From assembly GCA_019279435.1 (NCBI GenBank), contig JAAALK010000288.1, positions 53,557,624 through 53,621,623 of the forward strand: a DNA stretch of 64,000 nucleotides. Direction: 5' to 3'. Positions 1-11,811 of the stretch are shown in pieces. Position 1 is the stretch's first letter. The number at the start of each line of letters is the position of its first letter. Under the pieces are notes generated by a model, which was not told the DNA's origin, did no database searches, and saw only the letters and a program-made list of their open reading frames with translations. The position numbers and the translations under genes are program-made. This stretch comes from Zizania palustris. Lineage: Eukaryota > Streptophyta > Magnoliopsida > Poales > Poaceae.

Positions 1-239
1 AATCCGAATGTAAGGGAGACTCGTTATAGAAGGATGCATTATCGGCTTCCTCCTGGGACTTGGATAACTTCTGGGAGATTGTGGGTACCACCGTCTTGAG
101 GCCCTTCTGGAGTTTCGGTGGAAGCTTGAGTGCGGAGGCGATCGGCGGCCTCTTGCCTCCACCTGGATACTTCCTCCTGAAGCCTGGCTAGTTGCGTAGC
201 CTCGGTTTCAGCAGGGCCTTCGTCTTCATCGGAGGGCAC
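1..239 (-). pseudogene. Tat-lineage Ty3/gypsy gag, 5' end (element A, partial)
   Basis: This is the start of a gag reading frame of a Ty3/gypsy element on the minus strand. The capsid precursor would package element RNA into cytoplasmic virus-like particles. A segment with SRWRQEAADRLR matches the same region of the element C gag (ARWRQEAADRLRSQ), which fixes the family. The frame is open from 239 (a GTG codon, not ATG) down to a stop near 38, so this copy is frameshifted or stopped. The rest runs off the left edge. Positions 240-611 are a leader of about 370 bp with no supported protein. Element C has almost no leader, so A belongs to a different subfamily. Confidence 0.7.
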
Positions 240-611
240 CTCTGGGTCTCGGGAGCTGACGTAGTCAGTCTAAAGCACCGTAGGAGGAGCCCGAGGGCCC
301 CGGGGCAGTCGACGCCCATCAGTCTCGGTGGGAATCGCCGGATTAGCCGAGGGTCCGGCTCCTGTGGTCCGAGGGGACCTTCGGAGAGGACCCGAAGCCT
401 GACTTCGCTTCGGAGGCATAGATAGCCACGAAGAGGTCTTGGAGATGGAGGGCTTCGAAGGACTCGGGAGGTCGAGTGAAGGCCATCGGGGTGCGCTAAG
501 AAGCCCTTAACTGAAGGGTGCGCGGAATCTTGAGACTCCGAGGCTCCCTCCGTAAGTGCCCTTCGAAGTGCAGTCAGCAGCAGAGAACAAGCTTTTAGAA
601 CTTGGTTCCCC

Positions 612-626
612 ACGGACGACGCCAAC
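612..626 (-). other. Primer binding site of element A
   Basis: Directly next to the LTR the minus strand reads GTTGGCGTCGTCCGT. This is the TGGCG-type primer site seen in grass Ty3/gypsy elements of this lineage. It sets the orientation: the LTR at 627-1121 is the 5' LTR and gag runs to the left. Confidence 0.7.
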
Positions 627-1121
627 TGTTGGCGCAAATGTTACGCCAACAGGTTCTCTGAATCAAGAACGGACAAACAAGGAGTTTGCGCTTTAGGACT
701 ACCTCGAGCCTCCGAATTGGATAATAACTCGAGTGGTCCGAATGAGTGTGATCAATAACTTGTTCTGGATCCCCTTTTTACAAGGAACAAAGGGGGGTAT
801 TTATAGGGGGAAAAGCATAAGGAAAAGACCTATTTACCCCTAGATTACAACCGACATAGTGGAAACTATTCGGTACCATAAACAAGGTTATATAAGGTAA
901 AATACTACAAGGTAGATGGATAAGGTGGACATCCAATCAATCATGTCCTTCGGCTTCGAGGCCTCCATCTCCCATTCGGAGGGTTCTCCAGGGCTTCGCA
1001 CCGCTGCACCCTTCGTCGTGGCGACTGATACTTCGAACAACTGCTCACTAGCTTCAGAGTTCTCCTCAGCCTTTGAAGGATTAATCTTTAAGCCCTGGAA
1101 ATGGAGTAATTTCCCCCAACA
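627..1121 (-). repeat. Tat element A, 5' LTR (495 bp)
   Basis: The plus strand begins TGTTGGCGCAAATG and ends TTCCCCCAACA. These are the same ends as the LTR pair of element C. A minus-strand TATA box (plus-strand TATTTATA at 798-805) lies in the middle. The base after the LTR (1122) matches copy position 6772 of the copia LTR, so A is inserted in the J 3' LTR. The expected 5-bp duplication starts ACTAT at 1122-1126, but its partner is outside the window. Confidence 0.9.
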
Positions 1122-2319
1122 ACTATTAATATTTTGACAGATAAAAATTAATCCCGAATTTTCTAAACAGATCTACAGCTAATTAGGCAAAAGATAAAGA
1201 CTGGTTTAATTTAAACTGTTGGAAAATAGGGGATTAAAAAACTGATTACCTTCGCCGTTATCTCCGTAGAAAACTATTCCGTCGCCGTGAAAATTCACCG
1301 TGGAAGTCCGGCAGAGTAGCTGCGCAAGCTAGCTATCCTCTGGATGCTGACCGCCTGGACTCTACGCACGGAAAGCCACGCCACGCATGCTGCTTTTTCC
1401 TGTGTTGTGGGGCCCGCTATGCAGCAAAAAGCTGAGTACTGACGCGCCTATGCGAAGTAGCAGCCGTGCACTTGCCAGGAGAAGAAAACAATTTTCTTTG
1501 CCTTGGTATCCGTGCGCAAGTGATGTCAAGCCTGCATGAAGAAACACAACGCCGGTGGGTCCCGCCCAAGTCGCGTGGCCAGGATTGCCGTGCTGCTTCC
1601 GCCGGCGCAAAGAATCCTCTGGCCTGCGTGTCTCGATGCACGTGATGCAAACAAATACTGGACGGAATGCCTCTGCTGGTTTGCGCGCACTAAAAAAAGA
1701 AAAACGCCATGGAGAGGAGCAAGCGGCGAACAGATTGGAGATCTAAAATCGGTGGGTAACGAAAATGGACTGTAGATTGATCTACTAAAAAAACAGTCAT
1801 CTATCCCCAGGGGGGATAGGGGCCTATTTATAGGCGACTCCTAATACATGAAAAGACTAATTTACCCCTAGGGTAAATTAACACTTACTCTAAAATAAAT
1901 TCCAAAAATTACTAAAATATTCTTAGAAAAATCACTTGACTCAACTAAAAATATTCTAAACATAAAAACTAAAATATTAATATCCAAAAAACAAAATAAT
2001 CATAGGTTGTCAGTTTTGCGCCGGATTGGGCCGACCCGACCCCGCAGCTTCCTCAGCCCGGCAATCGCTCGTCACCCATGTACCTGAGTCAAACCCAGTC
2101 AACAGACCAGTGGATCATCTACCGCTCCTAGCCATGTATCCGGATTGGGCCAGCCCGACTTTGCGGCTCCTCTGCCTGGTCGTCGCTCGCTGCCTGTGTA
2201 CCTGAGTCACACGCGCCTCAGACATGGCAGGTCTTCATCTCTCCCTTCCTTTGACTTCCATTGACAATCACTCATCACATCTGGAATATCAAAACCATAT
2301 TCTTCAACATGGTTTCTCA
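1122..2319 (-). repeat. Element J 3' LTR, truncated on its left by insertion of element A
   Basis: This matches 6772-8011 almost throughout. The remaining 426 bp of LTR (equivalent of 6346-6771) must lie beyond element A, left of the window. Relative to the 5' LTR this copy lacks about 40 bp after 2022. A minus-strand TATA signal (plus CTATTTATAGG near 1826) marks the promoter. The right end, plus strand GGTTTCTCA, is the LTR start TGAGAAACC on the element strand. Confidence 0.9.
2023..2209. repeat. Direct repeat of about 68 bp inside the J LTRs
   Basis: Two copies start GGATTGGGCC at 2023 and 2142 and both end GTACCTGAGTCA, a period of 119 bp. The same pair is at about 7715 and 7834 in the other LTR, so the duplication predates insertion. 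It lies near the U3 end. Confidence 0.75.
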
Positions 2320-2332
2320 GTCTCCCCCTTGA
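2320..2332 (-). other. Polypurine tract of element J
   Basis: On the element strand this reads CAAGGGGGAGAC, directly before the LTR start TGAGAAACC. This is the usual plus-strand DNA primer. A second purine run, GAGGGGGAGATGC, lies further inside near 2520. Confidence 0.75.
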
Positions 2333-3545
2333 TGAGTGCATTGTCAACACCCTTTTCAGCTCATCCAGAACTTGCAAAACATGTGGAAACAGAAAAACAA
2401 AGACAAAAGAAAATAGAAGAAATAAAATAAAAGTTTAACCCTAATGACCAAAAGCCAAACAGAAGCAAGTGAGACTAAATGCACTTAAAGAGACAAAAAC
2501 ACAAACTCCCCCTGAAATGCATCTCCCCCTCAAAATATGCATTGAATGCAGATGGGGTGCAGGTGGAGTGTAAAAAGCATGCTTCTTAGATATGATTAAC
2601 TACAATTATAACATCTAACAGGTATAGCAAATGATATACTATCTAAGATACATGACATGATCAGCGCAGTAGATGATATCTTAAGAAAGTCATTAGCACG
2701 CATTTTTCGATTTTGCAAAAACAAAACTATCACCACATTCTCTAGTTAACAAGCAGAGTAAAGCATGAGATGCAAAAGCTAACTGATATCTACCAAGATA
2801 AGCATTGTCCAAATCAAAGTTCTTCACCAAGCCTTTCACCTTTTTAAATTTCTCAGAATTTTTTCACCTTTTTTTATTTTTCATTTCTGCGAGGGGTTAT
2901 TTGCATGTCAAACCTTATGCTAACCGACCAAGTCAAGCCTAGGCCAGAACTGGACCATCACAAGCGTAAGTCATTGGTCTTGGCATACATTACACCGTCC
3001 TAGTTCATACCAAAGTGTTATGGTAAGCAGTCCAGAACACTGCAATGCGACAAAGCAAACCCACCTGGATCTTTTTTGATAATCATAAAAATGCATAAAT
3101 TTTTCATTTTTCTAAATTTTTATCATTTTTATAGCACATTTTTCATATTTAAAGCATATAGATATCCAAGTTTCATATCTGCATCTGAGTAAGGATGTAG
3201 CTACCAGGCATGTAAAAGATAGCAAGTGCATTCAGCCTACACATGCTAGTTACCAGAAGAAATGGTGATCATTTTTCAATTTTAAAACATAAAAGCCATG
3301 CATATGACAAATATCAGATATATCACGTGAACTGAAACAGAAACAAAAACATGATCATCGACAAGTAATCAAGACATATACTAGCTAGAGAAGGTAAAGC
3401 AGTTTAATCATATAGCAGAAACAAGCTCAAAATGTGACTAATGATTATGCCTGATATGAACGCACACAAAAAGGCTCAATAAAAAATAAAGAAGAAAAGA
3501 AAAACCTGATACCAATGAAAAACTGACTCAAAGTATCCTAAAAAG
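2333..3545 (-). other. Long noncoding 3' tail of element J
   Basis: About 1.2 kb between the last coding sequence and the polypurine tract. It aligns in reverse with the K tail (11305-11810), for example around the reverse complement of CTTATCTTGGTAGATATCAG. I see no supported ORF. SIRE-type elements often have such a spacer, sometimes with an envelope-like ORF, but none is recognisable here. Confidence 0.6.
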
Positions 3546-6279
3546 GATACACAACTCGCAAATCAAGATCAATAATCATGAGTAGCGAAAGTGCTAAACC
3601 AGTGTCGAGCCATCTGCTCGTATGTAGGAAAGTAGAAGGAATCATATGAGTCTGGACCAAAACGCGGCTCAAAGCGCGTTCCTCTATTCTGCCTAAAATC
3701 ATGGTTACGAGGTCCAAGACCGTATCCATAACGATCTGGAACTCTGCCGGAACGGAAACCACCCACCGGAGCACGATCCTAAAAACCGTCTCCTGTACCA
3801 CCACCTACATGATGTGGCCTAGCCTCTAGCCTCTAGCCTCTCTCTACGTCGAGGAACTCTCTGTCTACCACCCTGCTGGTAGAATTGCTCTTGCCCACCT
3901 CGAGCTCTCTCTGCCCGCTCAACCCGCTTCCTCCTAAAGCAAAACTCCTCAAGATGCCCGTCTCTCTGACAAAACTCACAGTGATAGGTAGGCTTCTTGG
4001 GATGTTGTTGTGGCTTAGGGTTCTTAGGCTTGGTGGTGTTTGGTGTATCATCTTTGGTGTGAGAGGGTCCAGGTAAAAAACCAAGAGAAGTATGAAGAGT
4101 TTTAAGCTTTGGGACCCAGATTTGCTTCTTAGGTGGAGCTTTAGGTTGTTCTTGGAACACTCCATCCTTGGGCTGACTATCCTTAAAGGACTCAGTGGAG
4201 TGATTCTTGGGATATCTCTGTTCGGGAGTCATCTTACTCCACTCCACTGAAAAGCTAATGGCACTCTCAAAATCAGCCTTGGTATAGGTGTAATCTACCC
4301 CAAACCCATCTTGTCTCTTGAACTGCTGGATCATCATGCCGAGCTGTGGCTCTCTGGCACTAATCCAACTCAAGATCTGACGGAGGTAAAAGTTCTCGTT
4401 CTGAATATCAGCTAGCTCCTCTCTCAAAGAAGCTAACACCTCCACCTGAGACAAGCAGATCTCACACTCTTTATCAACTTCGACAGACTTCTCAGCTTTT
4501 AGCTTGATCAACTCCATTCTAATGGACAAACAGTTCTCACAAAAGTGGGTGGAACTAACAAAGTCTCAAGCTCTAGCTTAGTCTGCTCCAACTCAACTCT
4601 CACTCTAGCTAACTCGCTCAACTGCTCATCACTCTTGGCTCTCAGCTTAGCTATACTAGCTAAATGGGATGGACAGTCTACACAAGGTGCGACGACAGTG
4701 GCATGAGAATTTTTGAACTCCCCTTAGCGCTCTCAAGCTCAGTGGCCAATGTGTCTCTCTCATCTACTCTCTATGTGTACCTGGACTTAAGAGTCGTCAG
4801 GTAACACAACAGCACCTCACAGTTAGGGCACTCACCATTATCACCCAAGCAAGGGGAAGAAGATAGACTCTCAATCTTGCCATTTGTTGTGGCAAGCTCA
4901 CTCTCAAGCTCATCTATCCTCTTCTTAGCCCCTCTAAGCAATTTCTCCCGATACTTCAACTCCTGACTGTTCTGTTCTAATAAATTAACAACTTATTGTT
5001 TATAGGATGATACCTTCTCATCGTCATCGTCGTCGGAGTCATCGGAGGAGTCCTTTTCTTTCTTCTCCCCAAGAGCCATTGAGCAGAAGCTCTTGTGGGG
5101 TCTTCGCCTGTGATGTGAGCGACTCTTCGGCTTGTCCCCGAAGGTCATGAAACAGAGGCCCGCTGGATTGTCCCTGTCCTTTCCTTTCCTGATCATGATC
5201 TCTTCATCACTTGAACTTGAAGATGAGGATCTCTTGGAGTATCTTTTCTCCATCTCGGCGAAGAAGGTCTTGTCTCGCTTCTTGTTCTCACGCCTGTAAT
5301 CCTTTAGAGCATTTCGAAAAAATCTTGTCTTGGGCTTGCCATTTGTGGAGTTGTCATACTTGCCGGAGTTGTAGGAGTTGTCGCTGGTGCCCTTCTTGTA
5401 ATTCTTCTGTTTGGGGCAGTCGGCGATGAAATGACCTGGGTCACCACACTCAAAGCATCCGGATTTTGTGCCGTGTCTCTTAAACATTCGCTTATCATAG
5501 ACACATCGCACCCGGTTGTTAAACAAGCACAGATCATCATCTCCTAGAGTATCAAGTTGTTCCTCGGAGATAGACATCAAGGAAAAGGCAGTACAACTCA
5601 TGGCATTAGGATCAGCCGACGGTGTCACAAGTGCCAGAGTATTTGAGCCAGAATCAGTGAGATTTGATCTCAACTGAATATCGACCTCTTAGGCCTTGAT
5701 CTTACTAAAAAGCTCTGCGACAGTCAAGGTATCATAAGACGCGCTCTCAACAATAGAAGAGACCTTGATCTCCAGATCTTAGGGTCCAAGGTATGGAGTA
5801 CCTTAAGCGCCTGCTCATGATTCGAGACCAGCTGATCACGCTCGGCCTTGTTAACGCGAAGCTTGTTAATGATCGATTGAAAACGACCAAACAAAGCCTC
5901 AACGGTCTCACCCAGCTTCTGTGAAAAATTTTCATACTCACGCCGGTAGGTCTGTAGAGCATAGCCTTGACCTGAGTTGTCCCCTCATGATGTGCTTGGA
6001 GAGTAGCCCAGATCTCTCGAGCAGTGGTGAGATGGCTAACACGCTCAAACTCACTGGTACCTAGACCAGAAAATAAAATATTCACCGCCTTACTATTATT
6101 TTGATGTTGGGTAATTACATCTACAGCAGTATCCACAGCAATAGTCATTATGGTGAAACTAGATGAACACAAATCTCCCATATGTCCGAGCTCAGGCTCA
6201 TAAGGTATGCTCGCATGCGAGTCTTCCAATAAGTGTAGCCAAAAGCTTCTAGGGATGGGATTTTACTAGAAGACGCCAT
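3546..6279 (-). pseudogene. Copia gag with two zinc knuckles, frameshifted (element J)
   Basis: The frame starts at ATG 6279 with MASSSKIPSLEAFGYTYWK, the usual copia gag opening, followed by RMRAYLMSLSSDIW. A UBN2-like capsid region continues at 6155-5955 (KAVNILFSGL, FERVSHLTTAREIWATLQ) in a second frame and at 5950-5770 (ETVEALFGRFQSIINKLRV) in a third. A CCHC knuckle, CFECGDPGHFIADC, lies at 5416-5457. A charged serine-rich and coiled-coil stretch follows, then a second knuckle, CEFCQRDGHLEEFC, at 3939-3980 after a KKQIWVPK motif. Frames change near 6155, 5955 and 3820, and no pol follows. The product would have formed particles and bound RNA. Confidence 0.8.
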
Positions 6280-6331
6280 GGTCACTACCTAGGTTTTAGA
6301 ATCGGTTAAGATATTAGAAAAACCTAACCTC

Positions 6332-6343
6332 GCTCTGATACCA
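6332..6343 (-). other. Primer binding site of element J (initiator Met-tRNA type)
   Basis: The element strand reads TGGTATCAGAGC, the standard plant copia primer site complementary to initiator methionine tRNA. It lies two bases inside the LTR end. Confidence 0.9.
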
Positions 6344-6345
6344 CT

Positions 6346-8011
6346 TGTAGGACCGAAAGTAGCGACCAGAGGGGGGTGAATGGGCCCCTAAAAATTTCTT
6401 GCTAAACTATAATTTAAACCCAACACCCAAACAAACTTAACCAGACAAATAATATTAGCAAAACAAATTACTGGAATTAAAGTTCTCTAGCCTAAAAACG
6501 ATCGGTATCTGAATTTAACTGATATTAAAGATAACTAAATAAAAATACTGTAGTAAATAAAACCACCTAGATAAATCACGAGATATTTATATTTCAGTCT
6601 AGAAATAAAATACTAATCAAATGAATAAAACATGGATCATCTAGAAACTAATTCAGAACTAAACATAAAATATTTCATGTAAATGTAGAATAGAAATATT
6701 ACTGCGACTAGATAAACATATATATATATATGATCAGATGGAAAAAAATATTTAATTAAAAATATGCGAACACTATTAATATTTTGACAGATAAAAATTA
6801 ATCTCGAATTTTCTAAACAGATCTGCAGCTAATTAGGAAAAAGATAAAGACTGGTTTAATTTAAACTGCTGGAAAATAGGGGATTAAAAAACTGATTACC
6901 TTCGTCGTTGCCTCCGTAGAAAACTTTTCCGTCGCCATGAAAATTCCGCCGTGGAAGTCCGGCAGAGTAGCTGCGCAAGCTAGCTATCCTCTGGATGCTG
7001 ACCACCTGGACTCTACGCTCGGAAAGCCATGCCACGCATGCTGCTTTTTCCTGCGCCGTGGGGCCCGCTATGCAGCAAAAAGGTGAGTACTGACGCGCCT
7101 ATGCGAAGTAGTAGCCGTGCACTTGCTTGGAGAAGAAAACAATTTTCTTTGCATCGGTATCCGTGCGCAAGTGATGTCAAGCGTGCATGAAGAAACACAA
7201 CGCCAGTGGGTCCCGCCCAAGTCGTTCGGCCAGGATTGCCGTGCTGCTTCCGCCGGCGCAAAGAATCCCTCCGGCCTGCGTGTCTCGATGCACGTGATGC
7301 AAACAAATACCAGCGGGAATGCCTCTAGCTGGTTTGCGCTCACGAAAAAAGAAAAATGCCGTGGAGAGGAGCAGCCGGCGAAACAGATTGGAGATCTAAA
7401 ATCGGTGGGTAACGAAAATGGACTGTAGATTGATATACTAAAAAACAGTCATCTATCCCCAGGGGGGATAGGGGCCTATTTATAGGCGACTCCTAATACA
7501 TGAAAAGACTAATTTACCCCTAGGGTAAATTAACACTGACTCTAAAATAAATTCCGAAAATTACTAAAATATTCTTAGAAAAATCACTTGACTCAACTAA
7601 AAATATTCTAAACTTAAAAACTAAATATTAATATCCTAAAAAACAAAATAATCATAGGTTGTCAGTATTGCGCCGAAACTGACAAAGCGTCCACCGTCTT
7701 CGCACCGGGTACCCGGATTGGGCCGACCTGACCCCGCAGCTTCCTCAACCCGGCAATCGCTCGCCACCCATGTACCTGAGTCAAACCCAGTCAACAAATC
7801 GGTGGATCATTTGCCGCTCCTAGCCATGTACCCGGATTGGGCCAGCCCGACTCCGTGGCTCCTCTACCCGGCTATCGCTCGCTGCCCGTGTACCTAAGTC
7901 ACACGCGCCTCAAACACGGCAGGTCTTCATCTCTCCCTTCCTTTGACTTCCGTTGACAATCACTCATCACATCTGGAATATCAAAACCATATTCTTCAAC
8001 ATGGTTTCTCA
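6346..8011 (-). repeat. Element J 5' LTR, complete (1,666 bp)
   Basis: The plus strand runs TGTAGGACCGAAAG to GGTTTCTCA. On the element strand it starts TGAGAAACC and ends CGGTCCTACA, followed by the primer site. A TATA signal (plus-strand CTATTTATAGG) lies near 7477. A short (TA)n run is at 6719-6731. The right end abuts element K gag at 8012. Confidence 0.9.
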
Positions 8012-11000
8012 ACAAAGAGTCCCTCGATGAGGAGAGAGGCTAGAGGCCAAGGCGCGTCGTGTAGGTGGTGGTAGAGCAGACGTCTTTCATGCCCGTGCTC
8101 CAAAGGGTGGTTTTCGGTCTGGCAGAGCTCCAGGTTGTTCTGGATACAGCTTTGGACCTCGTGGCTGAGACTTTAGGCAGAACAGAGGACCACGCTTTGA
8201 GTCGTGTTTTGTTCAGACAAATATGATTCTTTCTGCTTTCCTTCTTTTGAGCAGATGGCTCGACTCTGGTTTAGCTCCTTTGCTAAACCCAGTGTCAGAC
8301 CGTTTTCTCCCCATTATGACCATTGATATTGCAGGTTCGAGACATGCAGGACGTTTGGATCATGGATTGAGGATGTTCTCGCCACATGACGGGACATCAC
8401 AGATGGTTCTCCAACATCACTTCCCCAAGCTCAAAGGAGTACATCAATTTCGGGAATAGTGGTCAAGGGAAGGTACACGACATTGGTTCAATTCAAATCT
8501 CTAAGCATTTCTCTTTTAAGAATGTTGATTTGGTTGGAAACTTGAGTTTTAATTTGGTCTTTGTTTCGCAACTTCTTGAGGATGATTTAGAGGATCGATT
8601 TAAGGGAATGCCTTATGTTGTTGATTCTAGAGGATCTTTGGTTTGCCTGTTCTTACCCTTCGGTAAGGTTTTTCGGATTGATTTCTCTAGTTCTTTTGGC
8701 CCTTCTCGCTGTTTGATTGCTGGATCCTCTTCTGAGCTTTGGAGGTGGCATAGGAGGTTATGTCATTTGAGCTTTGATATGATAGTCAGATTGAGCTCTA
8801 AGGACCTTATCCGAGGATTACCCAAGCTTAACATAGACAAGGATCTAGTTTGCCATCCCTGTCGTCATGGGAAAATGGTTGCCGCTTCTCACGCACCTGT
8901 GACTCAGGTGATGACTTCGTACCTAGGAGAGCTGTTACACATGGATAATATTGGTCTAGCTCGGGTACGTTCAGTCGGTGGGAAGTGGTACGCGCTTGTA
9001 GTTGTTGACGACTTTTCTCGGTTCTCGTGGGTTTTCTTTCTGGAGTCTAAGGATGAGGCTTTCCGGATGAGCATAGGACTCCTAGGCGCTTTTGGGCTGA
9101 AACCATGAACATGGATTGCTATCTGGCCAACCGCATTTTTCTTAGAGCTTACATAGGTAAGACTTCTTATGAGTTGAGGTTTGGCATACAACCCAACGTG
9201 AGTCACTTGCGAGCATTTGGCTGCAAGTGCTTTGTGCTCAAGAAGGCAGGGCATTTGGACAAGTTTGAGTCTCGTTGCTGGGATGGAGTCTTTCTTTGTT
9301 ACACTTTGCATTCTCGAGGCTTACGTGTTTGGAACCTCGACTCCCAGCAGCTTTTCAAGACTTGCGAGGTTTCTTTCGATGAGTCCATGCCTTCACTTAC
9401 TCCCTCTTTTGAGCTTTCTGGTGATGATGAGCTTGGAGAATCCATCTTTAAGGAAGATGATGACTCTCCTGCTGTTGATGAGGGTAGGCCTTCTGCACAG
9501 CCTGCAGACCCCACACCTTCTGATACTTTGACTGAGGATGAGGGCGGACCTCTGATCACTTCTTTCACTTCTATCAAGCCCCCTCAGTCGATTCCAGAAG
9601 TGCTAGCTGCTGACTCTGGTGAGGTGACATCTGATCACCTAGGATCCCGAGCAGTTCAGCGTGATCACCCCTTAGAGCTCATCATCGGTGATCTCACTTC
9701 GAGATCCTTGCGTTCTCATGCTGGCTCACTCGTTGTTTTTGCTGAATCTGCTTTTGTTGCCAGTTTTGAGCATAAAGATGTTACCCACACTCTTTCTGAT
9801 GCAAATTGGATAAACGCCATGCAAGAAGAGCTTGAGAACATTGTTCACATTCGGGTTTGGACACTAGTTGAGTTGCCACCTGGATGCAACCCCATTGGCA
9901 CCAAGTGGGTGTTTAAGAACAAGCAAGGTGAAGATGGGGTTGTGGCACACAACAAAGCTCGATTAGTTGCCCAGGGTTTTTTATAGAAAGAGGGTATTGA
10001 CATTGAGGAGACTTTCACCCCTGTTGCCCGTCTTGAGTCCATTCTCATACTTTTCGCATTCGCTGCTTCTAAAGGTTTTAAGATTTTTCAAATGGATGTC
10101 GAGAGTGCATTTATGAACGGGTACATAGAGGAGGAGGTCTATGTTAGGCAGCCCCCCGGTTTTGAGAAACCTAAGTTTCCTCGACATGTTTTCAAGTTGC
10201 AGAAAGCTTTATATGGTCTGAAGTAAGCCCCAGGGCTTGGTATGATCGTTAAAAGCAGTTTTTGTTGCGGAGCGGCTTTGTGATGGGTTCTGTGGACAAA
10301 ACTCTTTTCTTGCTCAGAGTTAGCTCAAACATCTTGATTGGTCAGATTTACGTGGACGACATTATTTTTGGTGGTTCTACTAATGAGCTTGTGTCCATGT
10401 TTTCTGAGAAGATGCATAGCGAGTTTGAGATGAGCCTCATGGGTGATCTCAAGTACTTCCTAGGGCTCTAGATCAAATAGACCAAGGATGACATCTTCAT
10501 CCACCAGAGTACGTACACGTGAGACATGTTGAAGAAGTTCGACTTCAGTGGACAGCTAAAGCCTCAGATGACCCCAATGGGTACATCTAGGGGCCTGGAC
10601 AAGGACGCGAGTGGCATCAAGGTCAACGAGAGAGAGAGAGAGTATCGAGGAATGATCGGATCGCTGCTGTACCTGATGACAACAGAGACAAGACATTCAG
10701 TTTGTCATGGGATTGTGCGCGTGCTTCCAGTCTTCACCACACGCATCTCATCGGCATGCTATCAAGCGCATTTTCAGGTATCTTACCTATGCGCCTGATC
10801 TTGTTCTTTACTATTCAGCATCATCATCTCTTCAGTTATCTGGCTTTCATGACGTTGATTTTGGTGTGTGCCAGCTGGATCACAAGTCGACTTACCGTAC
10901 TTGCCAGTTTCTCGGTTCTTCGCTTGTTTCTTGGTCTTCTCAAAACAATCTGGAGTTGTGCTTTCTACCACAGAGGCTGAGTATGTCGCTGCTGCTAGCT

Positions 11001-11304
11001 GCTGCTCACAGTTGGTTTGGATGATTTCCCCTTTGAGAGATTTTGGGTTGTTCTTCCCTGTCAGAGTACCTTTGTTTTGTGATAGCACCAGCGCGATTAG
11101 TGTAGGGAAAACCCATGTTTTCATTCAAAAACCAAACATATCGATGTGCGCTTTCACTTTCTGAGGGATCAATATGAGAAAGGTGTCATTGACCTTGTTC
11201 ATGTTGATACCGATCATCAGTTGGCTGACATTCTCACCAAACCCCTAGATCAGTCTACATTTGAGCATTTGCGAGGGGATTTGGGAGTTGTGTATCCTTT
11301 TTAG
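8012..11304 (+). pseudogene. Copia pol polyprotein: protease, integrase, RT, RNase H (element K, decayed)
   Basis: The order is protease-integrase-RT-RNase H, which defines Ty1/copia. 8330-8600 is a protease remnant (FSNITSPSSKEYINFG, SFNLVFVSQLL). 8740-8870 is the integrase HHCC zinc region (WHRRLCHLSF, VCHPC). The core starts at 8935 with LLHMDNIGLARVRSVGGKWY and VVVDDFSRFSW. The second aspartate and the glutamate of the core are deleted near 9090. 9105-9400 is the integrase C-terminal part. RT starts near 9790 (NWINAMQEEL, GTKWVFKNK), with an in-frame stop at 9985, and YVDD is intact at 10349-10360. RNase H ends with STTEAEYVAAASCCSQLVWM near 10960-11020. Several stops and frame changes make it inactive. 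Confidence 0.85.
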
Positions 11305-11811
11305 GATACTTTGAGTCTGCTTTCTTTCTTCTTTACTCTTTTATTGAGTCTTTTCATGTGAGTTCATATCATGCATATTCACATATCACACTTTGAGTTT
11401 GCTTCTGTAATATGATTGAATTTCTTTACATATTCTAGCTAGTATATGCTTTTAGATACCTATCGGTGATCATGCTTTGCTTCACTTCACAAGGTATATC
11501 TGATATCTGTCATATGCATGGCTTTTATACTTTAAAATTGAAAAATGATCACCATTGCTTCTTGTAACTAGCATTTGTAGGCTGAAAAAGAAAAAGCCTG
11601 AAAAATAAAAAGATAACAAGTTTGTTGAAGCTCTTTGTTATGAACAATGCTTATCTTGGTAGATATCAGCTAGCCTTTGCATCTCATGTTTTACCTTGCT
11701 TGTCGATTAGAAAATGTGGTGATGTTTTTATTTGCAAAAATCTAAAAATGCGTGCTAATGACTTTCTTTGGATATCATCTATTGCACTGATCATGCCATG
11801 TGAATTAGTGT
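11305..11811 (+). other. Noncoding 3' tail of element K
   Basis: AT-rich sequence that aligns with the J tail in opposite orientation until about 11805, then jumps into LTR sequence. The polypurine tract and the first part of the LTR are therefore deleted. I see no ORF worth calling. Confidence 0.6.

Larger units (their letters stand above)
1122..8011 (-). mobile_element. Ty1/copia SIRE/Maximus-type element J, pol-deleted
   Basis: Two near-identical LTRs (1122-2319 partial, 6346-8011 complete) flank an internal region on the minus strand. The primer site GGTATCAGAGC lies beside the right LTR and a polypurine tract beside the left one. The internal region holds gag with two CCHC knuckles and a long 3' tail. 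Protease, integrase, RT and RNase H are missing: sequence after the second knuckle joins the tail near 3545. J therefore could move only with proteins from a relative such as K. It lies against element K, which runs the other way and belongs to a related family. Confidence 0.85.

Noticed and set aside
188..637. 149-codon minus-strand frame across the A leader and LTR edge
   Set aside because: It starts in the LTR, crosses the primer site and shows no domain; it is a chance frame in GC-rich leader DNA.
1362..1775. Short ORFs in the J LTR, repeated at 7013-7428
   Set aside because: They are copies of LTR sequence with different frame breaks, and their differences do not respect codons.
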